A DNA stretch of 64,000 bases, from assembly GCF_041260665.1 (NCBI RefSeq), contig NZ_JBGCCT010000014.1:124001-188000 (forward strand). The letters run 5' to 3'. Position numbers and translations under genes: made by a program. Source of the stretch: Catenulispora sp. GP43 (GTDB lineage: Bacteria > Actinomycetota > Actinomycetes > Streptomycetales > Catenulisporaceae). Below the pieces are notes generated by a model. The model had not been told where the DNA came from, did no database searches, and saw only the letters and a program-made list of their open reading frames with translations. Each line of letters begins with the position of its first letter. The first letter of the stretch is position 1. Positions 32,769 through 41,942 of the stretch are shown here, piece after piece.

Positions 32769-34748
32769 ATGCCTCGCAGATCCTCCATGCCCCACAGACT
32801 CTCAGCGCCGGCCCTGATCGGCGGCCTCGTCGTCACGGCCTGCTCGATCGTCCCGGTCGCCTCCGCCGCCGACGCCGCCGACACCGCCCGCGCGAAGCCC
32901 GTCGCGGCCCACGTATGGCTCACGACCCCCGACGGCACGAACCGCCTGGCCGACAAGGGCACCGTCGCTTTCGGCGCGACGCCGGCCACCGCCCCGACCG
33001 TGGTGGTCGATCCCACTGTGACCTACCAGACCATGCAGGGCTTCGGCGCGGCGATCACCGATTCCTCCGCGACCGTGCTCTCCCAACTCTCGCCCGCCGC
33101 CCGCACCGCGACGATGCGCTCGCTGTTCGACCCGGTGGCCGGCGACGGCCTGGACTACCTGCGCCAGCCGATCGGCGGCTCTGACTTCGTGGCGACCGCC
33201 GCCTACACCTACGACGACCTGCCGGCCGGACAGACCGACTACGCGCAGCGGGATTTCTCCATCGCGCACGACCGGGCGCAGATCCTGCCGCTGCTGCGGG
33301 AGGCCAAGGCCATCAACCCCCGCCTGCAGATCGTGGCCACCCCGTGGAGCCCGCCGGCGTGGATGAAGACCGGCGATTCGCTGGTCGGCGGCCGGCTCAT
33401 CGACGATCCGCGCGTCTACCACGCGTACGCGCTGTATCTGCTGAAGTTCGTCGAGGCCTACAAGGCCGATGGGGTGCCCGTCGACACCATCACGGTGCAG
33501 AACGAGCCCCAGAACCGGACCCCGTCCGGCTATCCCGGCACCGACATGCCGTCGTGGCAGGAGGAGAAGGTCATCGAGGACCTCGGGCCGATGCTGCGCG
33601 AGGCGCACCTGCACACCCAGATCCTGGCCTACGACCACAACTGGACCGAGCACCCCAACGACGTCGCGGCCACCCCGCCCGACGAGACGGCCGACATCGA
33701 CGCCTATCCGCAGAACGTGCTCAGCTCGCCGGCCGCGAAGTGGGTCTCCGGCGTCGCCTTCCACTGCTACAGCGGGGACCCGGGCGCGATGGCCGCGTTC
33801 CACAATCAGTTCCCTGACAAGGCGATCTACTTCACCGAGTGCTCCGGCAGCCAGTCGAGCGACCCCGCGAACACCTTCTCCGACACGCTGAAGTGGCACA
33901 CTCGGAACCTGACGATCGGCGCCACCCGCGGCTGGGCCGAGACCGTCATCAACTGGAACCTCGCCCTGGACCCCAGCGGCGGCCCGCACGTCGGCGGCTG
34001 CGGCACCTGCACCGGCGTCGTCACCGTCGGGCCCGGCGACACCGTCACCGACAACGCCGAGTACTACACCCTCGGCCACCTGGCCCGGTTCGTCCAACCC
34101 GGGGCGGTGCGCATCGCCAGCACGTCCTTCGGCACCACCGGCTGGAACGGCCAGGTCATGGACGTCGCGTTCCGCAACCCCGACGGCGGCACCGTGCTCG
34201 TCGCGCACAACGAGAACGACAACCCGCAGACCTTCGCGGTGCGGGAGGGCGACCAGAGCTTCACCTACACGCTGCCCGGCGGCGCCTTGGCCACGTTCAC
34301 GTGGAAGGGCCGCATCCCGGGTGTCAATGCTCTGCGTCAAGTCGATCCGGCCGGCTGGCACGCGACCGCGAACCCGCCCGGCCCGACCGATCCGTGCTGC
34401 ACCGCGGACGTGGCCGCCGACGCCGTGGACGCCGACGCCAGCACCCGCTACTCCTCGGGAACCGCGCAGGCGGCGGGCCAGTATCTGCAGGTCGACTTCG
34501 GCAAGCCGGTCGCTGCGCGCCGGGTCGTCTTCGACACCGGAGCGTCCACCGGCGACTACCCGCGTGGGTACGCCGTGACCACCAGCAGGGACGGCGTCAC
34601 CTGGACGACCGCCGCTTCGGGAGCCGGTACCGGCCAGTTCACCACGGCGGATCTGGCCGGAGCACCGATCCGGTACGTCCGCTTGACCCTCACCGCCGCC
34701 AGCGGGAGTTGGTGGAGCGTCGCCGACGTGCGCGCCTACACGCGCTAA
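32769..34748 (+). CDS. Secreted GH30 glycosidase with C-terminal F5/8 type C (CBM32-like) domain
   Basis: ATG 32769 after GAGAGGGG gives 659 residues; the upstream open frame has no ribosome site. The signal peptide (LIGGLVVTACSIVPVASA) contains a Cys, but no lipobox. The catalytic domain matches its neighbour step by step: YQTMQGFGAAITDSSATVL, RQPIGGSDF, TPWSPPAWMKTGDS, acid/base Glu in VQNEPQNRT and nucleophile Glu in YFTECSGSQSS. After YTLPGGALATFTWKG it differs. A discoidin-type sugar-binding domain (TRYSSGTAQAAGQYLQVDFG, RYVRLTLTAASGSWWSVADV) replaces the ricin module. The two enzymes probably hit the same glycan through different binding modules. The stop overlaps that of the convergent TetR gene. 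Confidence 0.9.
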   Translation: MPRRSSMPHRLSAPALIGGLVVTACSIVPVASAADAADTARAKPVAAHVWLTTPDGTNRLADKGTVAFGATPATAPTVVVDPTVTYQTMQGFGAAITDSSATVLSQLSPAARTATMRSLFDPVAGDGLDYLRQPIGGSDFVATAAYTYDDLPAGQTDYAQRDFSIAHDRAQILPLLREAKAINPRLQIVATPWSPPAWMKTGDSLVGGRLIDDPRVYHAYALYLLKFVEAYKADGVPVDTITVQNEPQNRTPSGYPGTDMPSWQEEKVIEDLGPMLREAHLHTQILAYDHNWTEHPNDVAATPPDETADIDAYPQNVLSSPAAKWVSGVAFHCYSGDPGAMAAFHNQFPDKAIYFTECSGSQSSDPANTFSDTLKWHTRNLTIGATRGWAETVINWNLALDPSGGPHVGGCGTCTGVVTVGPGDTVTDNAEYYTLGHLARFVQPGAVRIASTSFGTTGWNGQVMDVAFRNPDGGTVLVAHNENDNPQTFAVREGDQSFTYTLPGGALATFTWKGRIPGVNALRQVDPAGWHATANPPGPTDPCCTADVAADAVDADASTRYSSGTAQAAGQYLQVDFGKPVAARRVVFDTGASTGDYPRGYAVTTSRDGVTWTTAASGAGTGQFTTADLAGAPIRYVRLTLTAASGSWWSVADVRAYTR

Positions 34749-35395
34749 CCGTATTGAGGCACGCGAAGCACCTCCGCGACCAGCCGAGGCTGCCGCGGCA
34801 GGACACCGTTCGTCTCGCTCGCCCGGAAACCGTCCAGGGCGAGCGCGGCGAAGCGGCGTGCGGCGGGCGTCCTGTTGGCGGGGGCGGTGCCCGACAGGCC
34901 GCGGCAGGCCAGGAGGAACAGGTTGAGGTCGTCGAGGACGAAGTCGGGCCGCAGCTGTCCGGTGCGCTTGGCCCGGGTGGTGAGCGTGCGGATGCGGCGC
35001 AGGAGGTCTGCGCGGTGGTGGGCGAACGCGGGGGAGCCTGGGTTGGCCGCCATGAAAGCGTCGACGAAACCCTGGTTCTGAACGTTCAGCACACTGAGTC
35101 GCTCCACGACGGAGGCGAAGCCGCGCCACGGGTCCGGGTCGGCGCAACCGTCGAGGACGATCTGCTGGCAGGCGCGCAGTTCGTCGGCGAAGACGTCGTC
35201 GATGAGGGCCTGCTTCGTCGGGAAGCGCCGGTAGAGGGTCGCCGGGCCCACTCCGGCGTGCCGGGCCACCTCCCGCATCGAGGCGTCGAGGCCGTGCTCG
35301 GCGAACAGGGCTCGGGCGGCGTCGAGGATCCTGTCGCGGTTCTCGCGGGCGTCGGCACGAAGCGGCGGCGCCTTGTGAGTCACTTCTCCGGTCAT
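34745..35395 (-). CDS. TetR-family transcriptional regulator
   Basis: The 216-residue protein begins at ATG 35395; the frame extends further but only enters the operator region. The HTH is RDRILDAARALFAEHGLDAS with MREVARHAGVGPATLYRRFP. The C-terminal ligand and dimer domain includes FVDAFMAANPGSPAFAHHRA. It is divergent from a quinone-oxidoreductase-like gene, with a perfect 16-bp palindrome between them, so it most likely represses that gene and itself. The ligand is unknown. Confidence 0.9.
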   Translation of the reverse strand: MTGEVTHKAPPLRADARENRDRILDAARALFAEHGLDASMREVARHAGVGPATLYRRFPTKQALIDDVFADELRACQQIVLDGCADPDPWRGFASVVERLSVLNVQNQGFVDAFMAANPGSPAFAHHRADLLRRIRTLTTRAKRTGQLRPDFVLDDLNLFLLACRGLSGTAPANRTPAARRFAALALDGFRASETNGVLPRQPRLVAEVLRVPQYG

Positions 35396-35414
35396 CGTTC
35401 TCACTTCCGCTAAG

Positions 35415-35430
35415 CGGACGCCGGCGTCCG
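35415..35430. promoter_or_regulatory. 16-bp perfect palindrome, likely TetR operator
   Basis: CGGACGCC/GGCGTCCG lies 20 bp from the TetR start and 48 bp from the oxidoreductase start. It is placed to block both promoters. Confidence 0.65.
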
Positions 35431-35477
35431 TTACGTTCGAAGCGTACCTGGTCAACGGCAAGGAGAAGGAGATTCAC

Positions 35478-36449
35478 ATGCGCGCGGTCGTGATCGAGCG
35501 GTTCGGTGACCCGTCCGGGATGGCGGTGCGCGACATCGCCGAGCCGGCGCCTGCCGCCGGGCAGGTGGTGGTCAGAACCGAGGCGATCGGGGTCGGCGGC
35601 GTCGATGTGGTGATCCGTCGCGGGGCTCTCGGTGCCTTCGGGTTCGCCGAGGGGCTGATCCCGGGCAGCGAGGTCGCCGGGGTGGTCACCGCGCTCGGGG
35701 ATGGGGTCGATCCGTCATGGCTCGGGCGGCGGGTGTGGGCGTTCACCGGGACGAGCGGAGGCTACGCGGAGCTGGCCGTCGTCGGTCTCGACGCTGTCGC
35801 TGTGCTGCCCGACAAGCTCTCCTCGATCGACGCCGTCACACTCGGCTCCTCGGCTCCGGTCGCCCACTTCGCGCTCAGGCACGCGCACTTCACCGCGGGT
35901 GAATCAGTGCTCATACGCGGTGCGGCGGGCAGCATCGGCATCGCGGCGGTGGAACTCGCGTCCCGGGGTGGCGCAAGCGTTGTCGCGGTCACCACATCGT
36001 CCGCCGAGCGTGGACGACGGCTTCGAGAACTCGGCGCGACGCTCGTCCTCGATCGCGCCGGGCGCGGCGGGAACGGCGGGAACGGTGACTCAGACCTCTT
36101 CGACGTCATCATCGACATCGTCGGCGGACCCGAGACTCCGGCCTTCATCGACCGGCTCGCCCCCAACGGGCGCATGGTCGTCGTCGGCGTCGTGGGGGGC
36201 ATGCCGCCCGAGGACTTCGGGATGCCCCTGATCCGGTCCTTCCAGCAGTCGCGCTCGTTCGCGACCTTCAGCCTCGACACGATCCCGATGGCCGCGCGCA
36301 AGGCTGTGCTGGCCGAGCAATTCGACGATGCCGCAGCCGGCCGCCTGCACCCTGTTGTTCACGAGGTGCTCGGCCTGGATCAGGCTGCTGAGGCGCACCG
36401 TCGGATGGACGAAGGCACGGTCTTCGGCCGTATCGTCCTCACGCCGTGA
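35478..36449 (+). CDS. NADPH:quinone reductase-like medium-chain dehydrogenase
   Basis: The 323-residue protein follows an AAGGAGAAGGAG site. The GroES-like part (MRAVVIERFGDPSGMAVRDI, GSEVAGVVTALGDGVD) leads to the Rossmann domain, with the nucleotide loop in SVLIRGAAGSIGIAAVELAS. The end is EAHRRMDEGTVFGRIVL. No structural or catalytic zinc ligands are seen, as in quinone or enone reductases (QOR family). It is controlled by the divergent TetR. It probably reduces a reactive quinone or enone using NADPH. Its stop overlaps the convergent regulator gene by 11 nt. Confidence 0.88.
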   Translation: MRAVVIERFGDPSGMAVRDIAEPAPAAGQVVVRTEAIGVGGVDVVIRRGALGAFGFAEGLIPGSEVAGVVTALGDGVDPSWLGRRVWAFTGTSGGYAELAVVGLDAVAVLPDKLSSIDAVTLGSSAPVAHFALRHAHFTAGESVLIRGAAGSIGIAAVELASRGGASVVAVTTSSAERGRRLRELGATLVLDRAGRGGNGGNGDSDLFDVIIDIVGGPETPAFIDRLAPNGRMVVVGVVGGMPPEDFGMPLIRSFQQSRSFATFSLDTIPMAARKAVLAEQFDDAAAGRLHPVVHEVLGLDQAAEAHRRMDEGTVFGRIVLTP

Positions 36450-37425
36450 GCGCCGAAGCCGCCAACGCGTCCCCGACAGCCGTCCGTGCGTAGAGCACGA
36501 CGCGGCCGTCGCGGGCGCGGTCGACAAGCCCGGCCCGCCGCATCACCGCCAGGTGGTCCCCGACCGCGCCGGTCGTCATGCCCAGGGTGCGGGCCAGGTG
36601 GGTGGTGCCGGCCGGGCTCTCCAGGGCGAGCAGGATGCGCGCGCGGCTGCGGCCGATCAAGTCCGCCAGGGCCCCCGGCGGCGACGGTGCGGGATGTTCC
36701 CAGAGCACTGCGATACCCCGAGCGGGATAGATCAGGGTCTTGGGCCACTCGCCGGACGTGTAGGTGGCGGCGCGCGGCCAGTTGAAGGCCGAGGGGACCA
36801 GGAGCAGGCCGCTGCCGGCGAGCGGGATCACTTTCTGTTCGGCTCCCATGCCGGACACCTCGATGCCGTCCTCGTGCCAGCGCACCGAGGTGTGCAGGTC
36901 GGCGATGGCGGCGGCCCAGCCGGCCCGGCCCAGGACGCCCGCGCGGTGCACGACGTCGCGTTCGCACAGCGCGCGCAGCTGGAGCCAGTCCGGCGCCATG
37001 AGCGTGCGCCAGGCGTGGTCCAGCGCCTCGGCCAGGCGCGGGACCGCGTCTGGGGCGTCGAGCAGGGCGAGCGCTCGGGGATCGCTGATCGGACGCGCGG
37101 CCAGGCAGCCGGCGATCTCGGCCCGGGCCTGGGCCAGCGGGGTCGCCCTGATCGTCGCGAGATCGTCCTCCCAGGTCTGGGCCAGGCCGGCCGGGGGAGG
37201 CGCGAGGAAGTCCGCGCCCATCCAGCCGGCCTGCAGAGCCAGGACCGCGTCCAGCTCGGTATGGCGGCGGAGGCCCTCGAAAGCCGGGCGCAACCGGGCC
37301 GCCGAGGCCACCGGCAGTCGGCCGCCGCGGTCGAGGCGGCGCAGCAGCGAATCGAGCTCGAACGCCGGGGAGATGGCGAAGCGGCTGTGCAGCAGGTCCT
37401 CGGTGCCGACCTCGAAGCGGATCAC
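36439..37425 (-). CDS. DUF5937-type regulator with C-terminal ArsR-like winged helix
   Basis: GTG 37425 gives 328 residues. The N-terminus (VIRFEVGTEDLLHSRFAISP) and the long helical middle are typical of the DUF5937 family. The C-terminus has the HTH: IGRSRARILLALESPAGTTH, LARTLGMTTGAVGDHLAVMR and a wing ending GRVVLYART. It is divergent from an MFS transporter gene with 87 bp between starts. A repressor of that efflux gene is the likely role; the effector is unknown. Confidence 0.82.
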   Translation of the reverse strand: MIRFEVGTEDLLHSRFAISPAFELDSLLRRLDRGGRLPVASAARLRPAFEGLRRHTELDAVLALQAGWMGADFLAPPPAGLAQTWEDDLATIRATPLAQARAEIAGCLAARPISDPRALALLDAPDAVPRLAEALDHAWRTLMAPDWLQLRALCERDVVHRAGVLGRAGWAAAIADLHTSVRWHEDGIEVSGMGAEQKVIPLAGSGLLLVPSAFNWPRAATYTSGEWPKTLIYPARGIAVLWEHPAPSPPGALADLIGRSRARILLALESPAGTTHLARTLGMTTGAVGDHLAVMRRAGLVDRARDGRVVLYARTAVGDALAASALTA

Positions 37426-37512
37426 ACCGACCAGGCTACGTCGGCGCGAGCCGGGCTTACGTCCAGCGACGAATCTCTCGCCGTGCGATGGCGGCCGGGC
37501 CAGTGTGCGGCC

Positions 37513-38805
37513 ATGGAATCCGTCACCGCAGCAGCCGTCAGCGACGCAGCCGACAGCGCCGCAGCCGTCACCGCCGTCCCGAGCCCGCCCCACCGGCGCA
37601 CGACCTACCGGGACGTGTTCGGCCAACCCCAGTTCCGCCTTCTGTTCTCGACCCGGATCCTGGGCATCAGCGCCGAGACGCTGCGCATCACGACCCTGTC
37701 CGTCCTGATCTTCACCGCCTCGCACTCACCGCTGCTCAGCGCGCTGGCCTTCGGTATCGGCTTCCTGCCGCAACTGCCCGGCTCGATGCTGTTCGGCGCC
37801 CTGGCCGACCGGCTCCGGCCCCGGCCACTGCTGACCGTCGGCTTCCTGCTGCAGTGCGCCGCGGCGGCGGTGCTGGGGACGGTGCCGATGCCGACGGCCG
37901 CGGCACTCGGCCTGGTCGGCGCGGTCGCCGTCCTGGCCCCGGTGTTCGGCGGGGCGACCAGCCGCCTGGCCGCCGAGTTCCTGACCGGCGACGCCTACGT
38001 CCTGGGGCGCTCGCTGCTGAACATGGCCTCCTCGGGCGCGCAGCTGGTCGGGCTGGCCGTCGGCGGCGCGGCGGTCGCGGCGCTGGGCACCAGCCAGGCG
38101 CTGCTGCTGGCCGCTGCGCTGAACGCCGGGTGTGCCACGGCGGTGTGGCTCCGGCTGCCTGATCGGCCGGCGCCGGGGAGCCTGCCTGGTGGGGCGCTGG
38201 ATGGGGCACAGGGCCGGCCGCGGGGAGCGGTGATGGCGGCGAGTTGGTCCGGTGCCCGGCGGCTGCTGCGCGACCGCGCGGTGCGCCGTCTGTACCTGGC
38301 CCAATGGCTGCCCAGCGGATTCATGGCCGGCGCCGAGGGCCTGATCGTGTCATACGCGGGCCAGCGGGGCTTCGCCGCCGGGACCTACGGCTTGCTCATG
38401 GCGTGCGGGCCTACCGGGATGCTGGTCGGCGATCTGGTCGTCGGCCGCATGCTGCGCCCCGCCGCGCGCGAGAGGTTGGTGGTCCCGCTGGCCGTGTGGT
38501 TGGGGCTGCCGTTGCTGGGCCTTGCTGCGGACCCGTCCGCGTCTGTCTGTGCCCTGCTGCTGCTGGCTTCCAGCACAGGGTTCTCCTACGCGATCGGCTT
38601 GCAGCGCCGGTTCCTCGAGGTCTTGCCGGCCGACAACCAGGGCCAGGCGTTCGGCCTGCTCAGCTCCGGGATGATGACGCTGCAAGGGATCGGGCCGGTG
38701 CTGGTGGGCGCAGTCGCCGGTCTGGCCGGGACCGGGCCGGCCATGGCCGTGGCCGGGGGAGCAGCGATGCTCACCGGGGGATGGATGGCGAGTTGGCTGC
38801 TGTGA
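37513..38805 (+). CDS. MFS transporter, probable drug efflux
   Basis: The 430-residue protein has an Ala/Ser/Thr-rich start, then YRDVFGQPQFRLLFSTRILG and about 12 membrane helices. The loop 2-3 signature is present as GALADRLRPRPLLTVGFLLQ. A second one occurs after helix 8 (LVVGRMLRPAARERLVVPLA). It resembles the Bmr/enterobactin-exporter-like MFS groups. The ATG lacks a strong ribosome site. It is paired with a divergent DUF5937 regulator gene, a common arrangement for inducible efflux. Confidence 0.87.
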   Translation: MESVTAAAVSDAADSAAAVTAVPSPPHRRTTYRDVFGQPQFRLLFSTRILGISAETLRITTLSVLIFTASHSPLLSALAFGIGFLPQLPGSMLFGALADRLRPRPLLTVGFLLQCAAAAVLGTVPMPTAAALGLVGAVAVLAPVFGGATSRLAAEFLTGDAYVLGRSLLNMASSGAQLVGLAVGGAAVAALGTSQALLLAAALNAGCATAVWLRLPDRPAPGSLPGGALDGAQGRPRGAVMAASWSGARRLLRDRAVRRLYLAQWLPSGFMAGAEGLIVSYAGQRGFAAGTYGLLMACGPTGMLVGDLVVGRMLRPAARERLVVPLAVWLGLPLLGLAADPSASVCALLLLASSTGFSYAIGLQRRFLEVLPADNQGQAFGLLSSGMMTLQGIGPVLVGAVAGLAGTGPAMAVAGGAAMLTGGWMASWLL

Positions 38806-38880
38806 GGGCTTGGAACTGCGAGTGCTCGCGGAAGGGATGTCGCGTGCCACAGTTCGGTACTCTCGCGGCGTTGATCGGAT

Positions 38881-39435
38881 ATGAGGCTCATACAGCGCGG
38901 GAGTCGCGGCACGCCGGAGGCTGACGGCCCGGCCCTGGACTTCCAGGAGTTCGTCGCGGCCAGCGGAGCGCGGCTGTTCCGTTCCGCCTGCCTGCTCACC
39001 GGCGGGGACACACATGCCGCGGAGGACCTGGTTCAGGAGACCTTCGGGCTGCTGTACCGAAAGTGGCAGCGCATCGGCGGGCTGGACAACCCGGTCGGCT
39101 ACGCGCAGACCACCTTGGTCAACCGGTTCATGTCGGCGCGGCGCAAACGAAGCAACTCCGAACGTCCCGTCGGCGGCGGGTTGGGCGGCGCGGGGGACCA
39201 ACCCGCGCGAAACGACGACGTCCCGCTCCGCATGGCGCTGCTGGAGGCGTTGCGCTCGCTGCCCCCGGTCGACCGCGCGGTGCTGGTGCTGCGGTTCTGG
39301 GAGGACTTGAGCGTCGCCGAGACGGCGGCGCGGCTGAACCTGTCCGACACGGCCGTTCGCTCGCGCTGTTCCCGAGCGCTGGCGCGGGTGCGTGAGCGGC
39401 TCGGCGACGATTTCGCCGAGCTCGCCCGTTCTTGA
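38881..39435 (+). CDS. SigE-family RNA polymerase sigma-70 factor
   Basis: The 184-residue ECF-type factor has region 2 (DFQEFVAASGARLFRSACLL, AAEDLVQETFGLLYRKW) and region 4 (LRSLPPVDRAVLVLRFWEDL, VAETAARLNLSDTAVRSRCS). The PVDRAVLVLRFWEDLS core is typical of the actinobacterial SigE subfamily. The gene after it, 52 nt away, encodes a one-helix membrane protein that is the likely anti-sigma partner. The stimulus is unknown. Confidence 0.92.
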   Translation: MRLIQRGSRGTPEADGPALDFQEFVAASGARLFRSACLLTGGDTHAAEDLVQETFGLLYRKWQRIGGLDNPVGYAQTTLVNRFMSARRKRSNSERPVGGGLGGAGDQPARNDDVPLRMALLEALRSLPPVDRAVLVLRFWEDLSVAETAARLNLSDTAVRSRCSRALARVRERLGDDFAELARS

Positions 39436-39487
39436 GCGATTCCCGATTCCCGATCACCGACAGATCTGACACGAGAGGTGTACTTCC

Positions 39488-40369
39488 ATGTCCACCGGCC
39501 ATTTCGAGGACATCGACAACGATCGGCCCGACGGCATCGCCGAAGTGATGCGCGAGACCGCCTTCTCCTTCGAGGCCCCGGCTTCCGCCGTGATGTACGC
39601 GGGTGCCCTGGCCCAGGCGCGGCGTCACCGGCGCCGCTCTGCTGCCGCCGGGGTTCTGACGGCGGTCGCGGTGGTCGGCGTCGCCGGGGCGGTCGTCACC
39701 CAGAACTCGACGCGCGCCGGGGTCTCCCCGGCCTCGTCGGCCACGACGCCTGCGGGCGGTTCGTCATCGCCAGCGAAGCCCACGACTGAGCCCACAACGA
39801 AACCCGCGACAGCGGCTGACCGCAAGGCGCTCGCGGACTTCGTCCTCAACACCGGCATCGGTGCGCTGCCGGCCGGCTCGCACATCGAAGGCGACCCTTC
39901 ATCCGGCGTGGAGGGCTCGAAGTTCCCGCCGCAGAAGCGGCTGCCGGTCACCCCGCCCACCGACGTCCTCGGCGGCGTCAACGGCGCGTGGGCCGTCGGG
40001 CCCGGCGGAGCCACAAGCGTCTCGATCGAAGTTCAGGTCCGCACCCTGGCGCTCACTTGTGACCACTTCAAAACGTTGAGCCCGCAGGACGTGTGCACCA
40101 CCACTCCGTTCGCCAAGGGCGGCGAGGTTGTTTCGCACCAGTACCGGAAGGATTCGATACACCAGACCGGCCAATACTTCCGCGACTATATCTGGCTGCG
40201 CCCGGACGGCGCCGACGTGATCGTCAGCCAGGTGGCGCCGTCGGAGTCGCAGTTCGTGTGGACCGGTGACCAGGTGGACGGGCTGCTTGCGCGGCCGGCG
40301 TGGGACCAGGCCGTCACGCAGCTGAAGGCCTTCATCGCCGACGCGGGCCGAGCCGTGACAGGAGGCTGA
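39488..40369 (+). CDS. Single-pass membrane protein, putative anti-sigma partner
   Basis: The 293-residue protein starts after GAGAGGTG. The cytosolic ~48 residues (IAEVMRETAFSFEAPASAVM, ARRHRRR) precede one helix (AAGVLTAVAVVGVAGAVVTQ). A Thr/Pro/Lys linker and an outer domain follow (DFVLNTGIGALPAGSHIEGD, two Cys in ALTCDHFKTLSPQDVC). Position directly after the sigma gene fits an anti-sigma factor, but the usual HxxxCxxC zinc anti-sigma motif is missing. Recognition would therefore be by another helix. Confidence 0.65.
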   Translation: MSTGHFEDIDNDRPDGIAEVMRETAFSFEAPASAVMYAGALAQARRHRRRSAAAGVLTAVAVVGVAGAVVTQNSTRAGVSPASSATTPAGGSSSPAKPTTEPTTKPATAADRKALADFVLNTGIGALPAGSHIEGDPSSGVEGSKFPPQKRLPVTPPTDVLGGVNGAWAVGPGGATSVSIEVQVRTLALTCDHFKTLSPQDVCTTTPFAKGGEVVSHQYRKDSIHQTGQYFRDYIWLRPDGADVIVSQVAPSESQFVWTGDQVDGLLARPAWDQAVTQLKAFIADAGRAVTGG

Positions 40370-40597
40370 CCAAATCTCGGGCGAGGGTCGCATGGGTCGC
40401 ACGGGTCTCGGGGTCGCGCGGGTCACAGCGCGAGTTTGTCCAGGTTGGCCAAGTCGAGGACTTGATGGCGGGTATCTTGTCTCGAACACAGCGACGGTTC
40501 CCGCGTTTCTGAAACGCAGGGCCCGGTCTGCCGACCCTTCCAGGGAAAGCTACTCGCGGGGGTCGTGGGGTCGGAACTAGGGGAGAAGCGAAAAGCG

Positions 40598-41797
40598 ATG
40601 ACGGGTATAGAGACCCTGGACACCGCCGTGGTGGGGGCCGGGCCCTACGGTCTGTCGGTGGCGGCGCACGCCACCGTGCGCGGCTCGCGCACCCGGGTGT
40701 TCGGCACGCCGATGCGGGCCTGGGCCGAGCACATGCCGGTGGGCATGAAGCTCAAGTCCGAGCCGTGGGCCTCCCACCTGTCCGACCCGCGCGACCGTTA
40801 CACGCTGAAGGAGTACTGCCGGCTCGAGGGCCTGCCGTACGCGCACGGCGTGCCCACGCCCGTCGAGACGTTCGTCGACTACGGCCGCTGGTTCCAACAG
40901 CAGGCGGTGCCGGACGTCCACGAGACCGACGTGGTGCGGGTCGACCGGGAAGGCGCGCTGTTCGCGCTGGAGCTGGCCGACGGTTCCTCGGTACGAGCCC
41001 GCTCGGTGGTGCTCGCCGCCGGATTCCTGCCGTTCCCCCGCTTCCCCGAGGCGCTCGTCGGGCTGAAGGCGCCCCAGGTGCTGCACAGCAGCGCGGTGAA
41101 CGATCTGTCCGGTTTCTCCGGCAAGCGGGTCACCGTGGTCGGCGGCGGACAGGCCGCGATCGAGATCGCGGTGCTGCTCGACGAGGCGGGCGCCGATGTC
41201 ACGCTGGTGGCGCGCGCCGGCTCGCTGGCCTGGAACAGCCTTCCCGCCGATCTCCCCACCACCCTTTGGCAGAAGCTGCGCCAGCCGGAGAACGGCCTCG
41301 GGCCCGGCTACTACAACAAGGTGCTGGGCGACCTGCAGGCTCTGTTCCGGTTGATGCCGGCGGGGTACCGCATGGAGGTCGTGCGCAAGACGCTCGGGCC
41401 GGAGGGGTCCTGGTGGATCCGTGACCGGTTTGAGAAGTCTTTCGATGCCCCCCACGTCCTGACCGGTACGCAGATCACCGCGGCCAGGCCCGAGGGCGGC
41501 GCGCTCCGGCTGGAGCTGTCCGGCGGCCGGGAGCTGGAGGCCGACCATGTCATCGCCGCGACCGGCTTCGAAGTGGATGTCAGGAAGCTGACGGTACTCA
41601 GTGAGGAGTTGCGCGGCCGGGTCCGCGGCATGCGCGGCTCGTACGGCCCGCCGGTCCTGGGAGCGGGCTTCGATTCCTCGGAGCGCGGGCTCCACATGGT
41701 CGGGCTGGCAGCGGCGGCGACGTTCGGGCCGTCCATGCGCTTCGTGTGCGGGGCCGCGTTCGCTGCCCGCGCCGCGGCGGCGAGACTGCCGCGCTGA
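40598..41797 (+). CDS. FAD/NAD(P)-dependent monooxygenase-like oxidoreductase
   Basis: ATG 40598 with GGGAGAAG upstream is preferred to GTG 40565. The 399-residue protein has two dinucleotide folds: DTAVVGAGPYGLSVAAHATV (FAD) and KRVTVVGGGQAAIEIAVLLD (NAD(P)). A LAAGFLPFPRFP segment and a DHVIAATGFEVDV motif also appear. The fold is that of flavin N-hydroxylases (SidA/IucD) and related Baeyer-Villiger enzymes. It opens the polysaccharide cluster and is followed by an ATP-grasp enzyme gene after 145 nt. The pair could oxidise and ligate an amine or amino-acid substituent of the surface glycan, which is inference. Confidence 0.8.
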   Translation: MTGIETLDTAVVGAGPYGLSVAAHATVRGSRTRVFGTPMRAWAEHMPVGMKLKSEPWASHLSDPRDRYTLKEYCRLEGLPYAHGVPTPVETFVDYGRWFQQQAVPDVHETDVVRVDREGALFALELADGSSVRARSVVLAAGFLPFPRFPEALVGLKAPQVLHSSAVNDLSGFSGKRVTVVGGGQAAIEIAVLLDEAGADVTLVARAGSLAWNSLPADLPTTLWQKLRQPENGLGPGYYNKVLGDLQALFRLMPAGYRMEVVRKTLGPEGSWWIRDRFEKSFDAPHVLTGTQITAARPEGGALRLELSGGRELEADHVIAATGFEVDVRKLTVLSEELRGRVRGMRGSYGPPVLGAGFDSSERGLHMVGLAAAATFGPSMRFVCGAAFAARAAAARLPR

Positions 41798-41942
41798 GCG
41801 CATAAGGCTTTGGGGCTTCGCATCGATCAAACAGCGGCGAACGATAAGATCGGATGGGGCTCCGTCACCAGGGCTTTCGGGAAATCGGGCATTTCCTTGG
41901 ACAGGCGAGGGCTACCTTGGACTTCACTATAAGCTGGTTTGC

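Noticed and set aside
40370-40597. Short ORF between the anti-sigma-like gene and the FAD oxidoreductase gene
   Set aside because: Arg/Gly-rich translation, no ribosome site; the stretch is better explained as promoter DNA, with a small GCGTTT-CTG-AAACGC hairpin.
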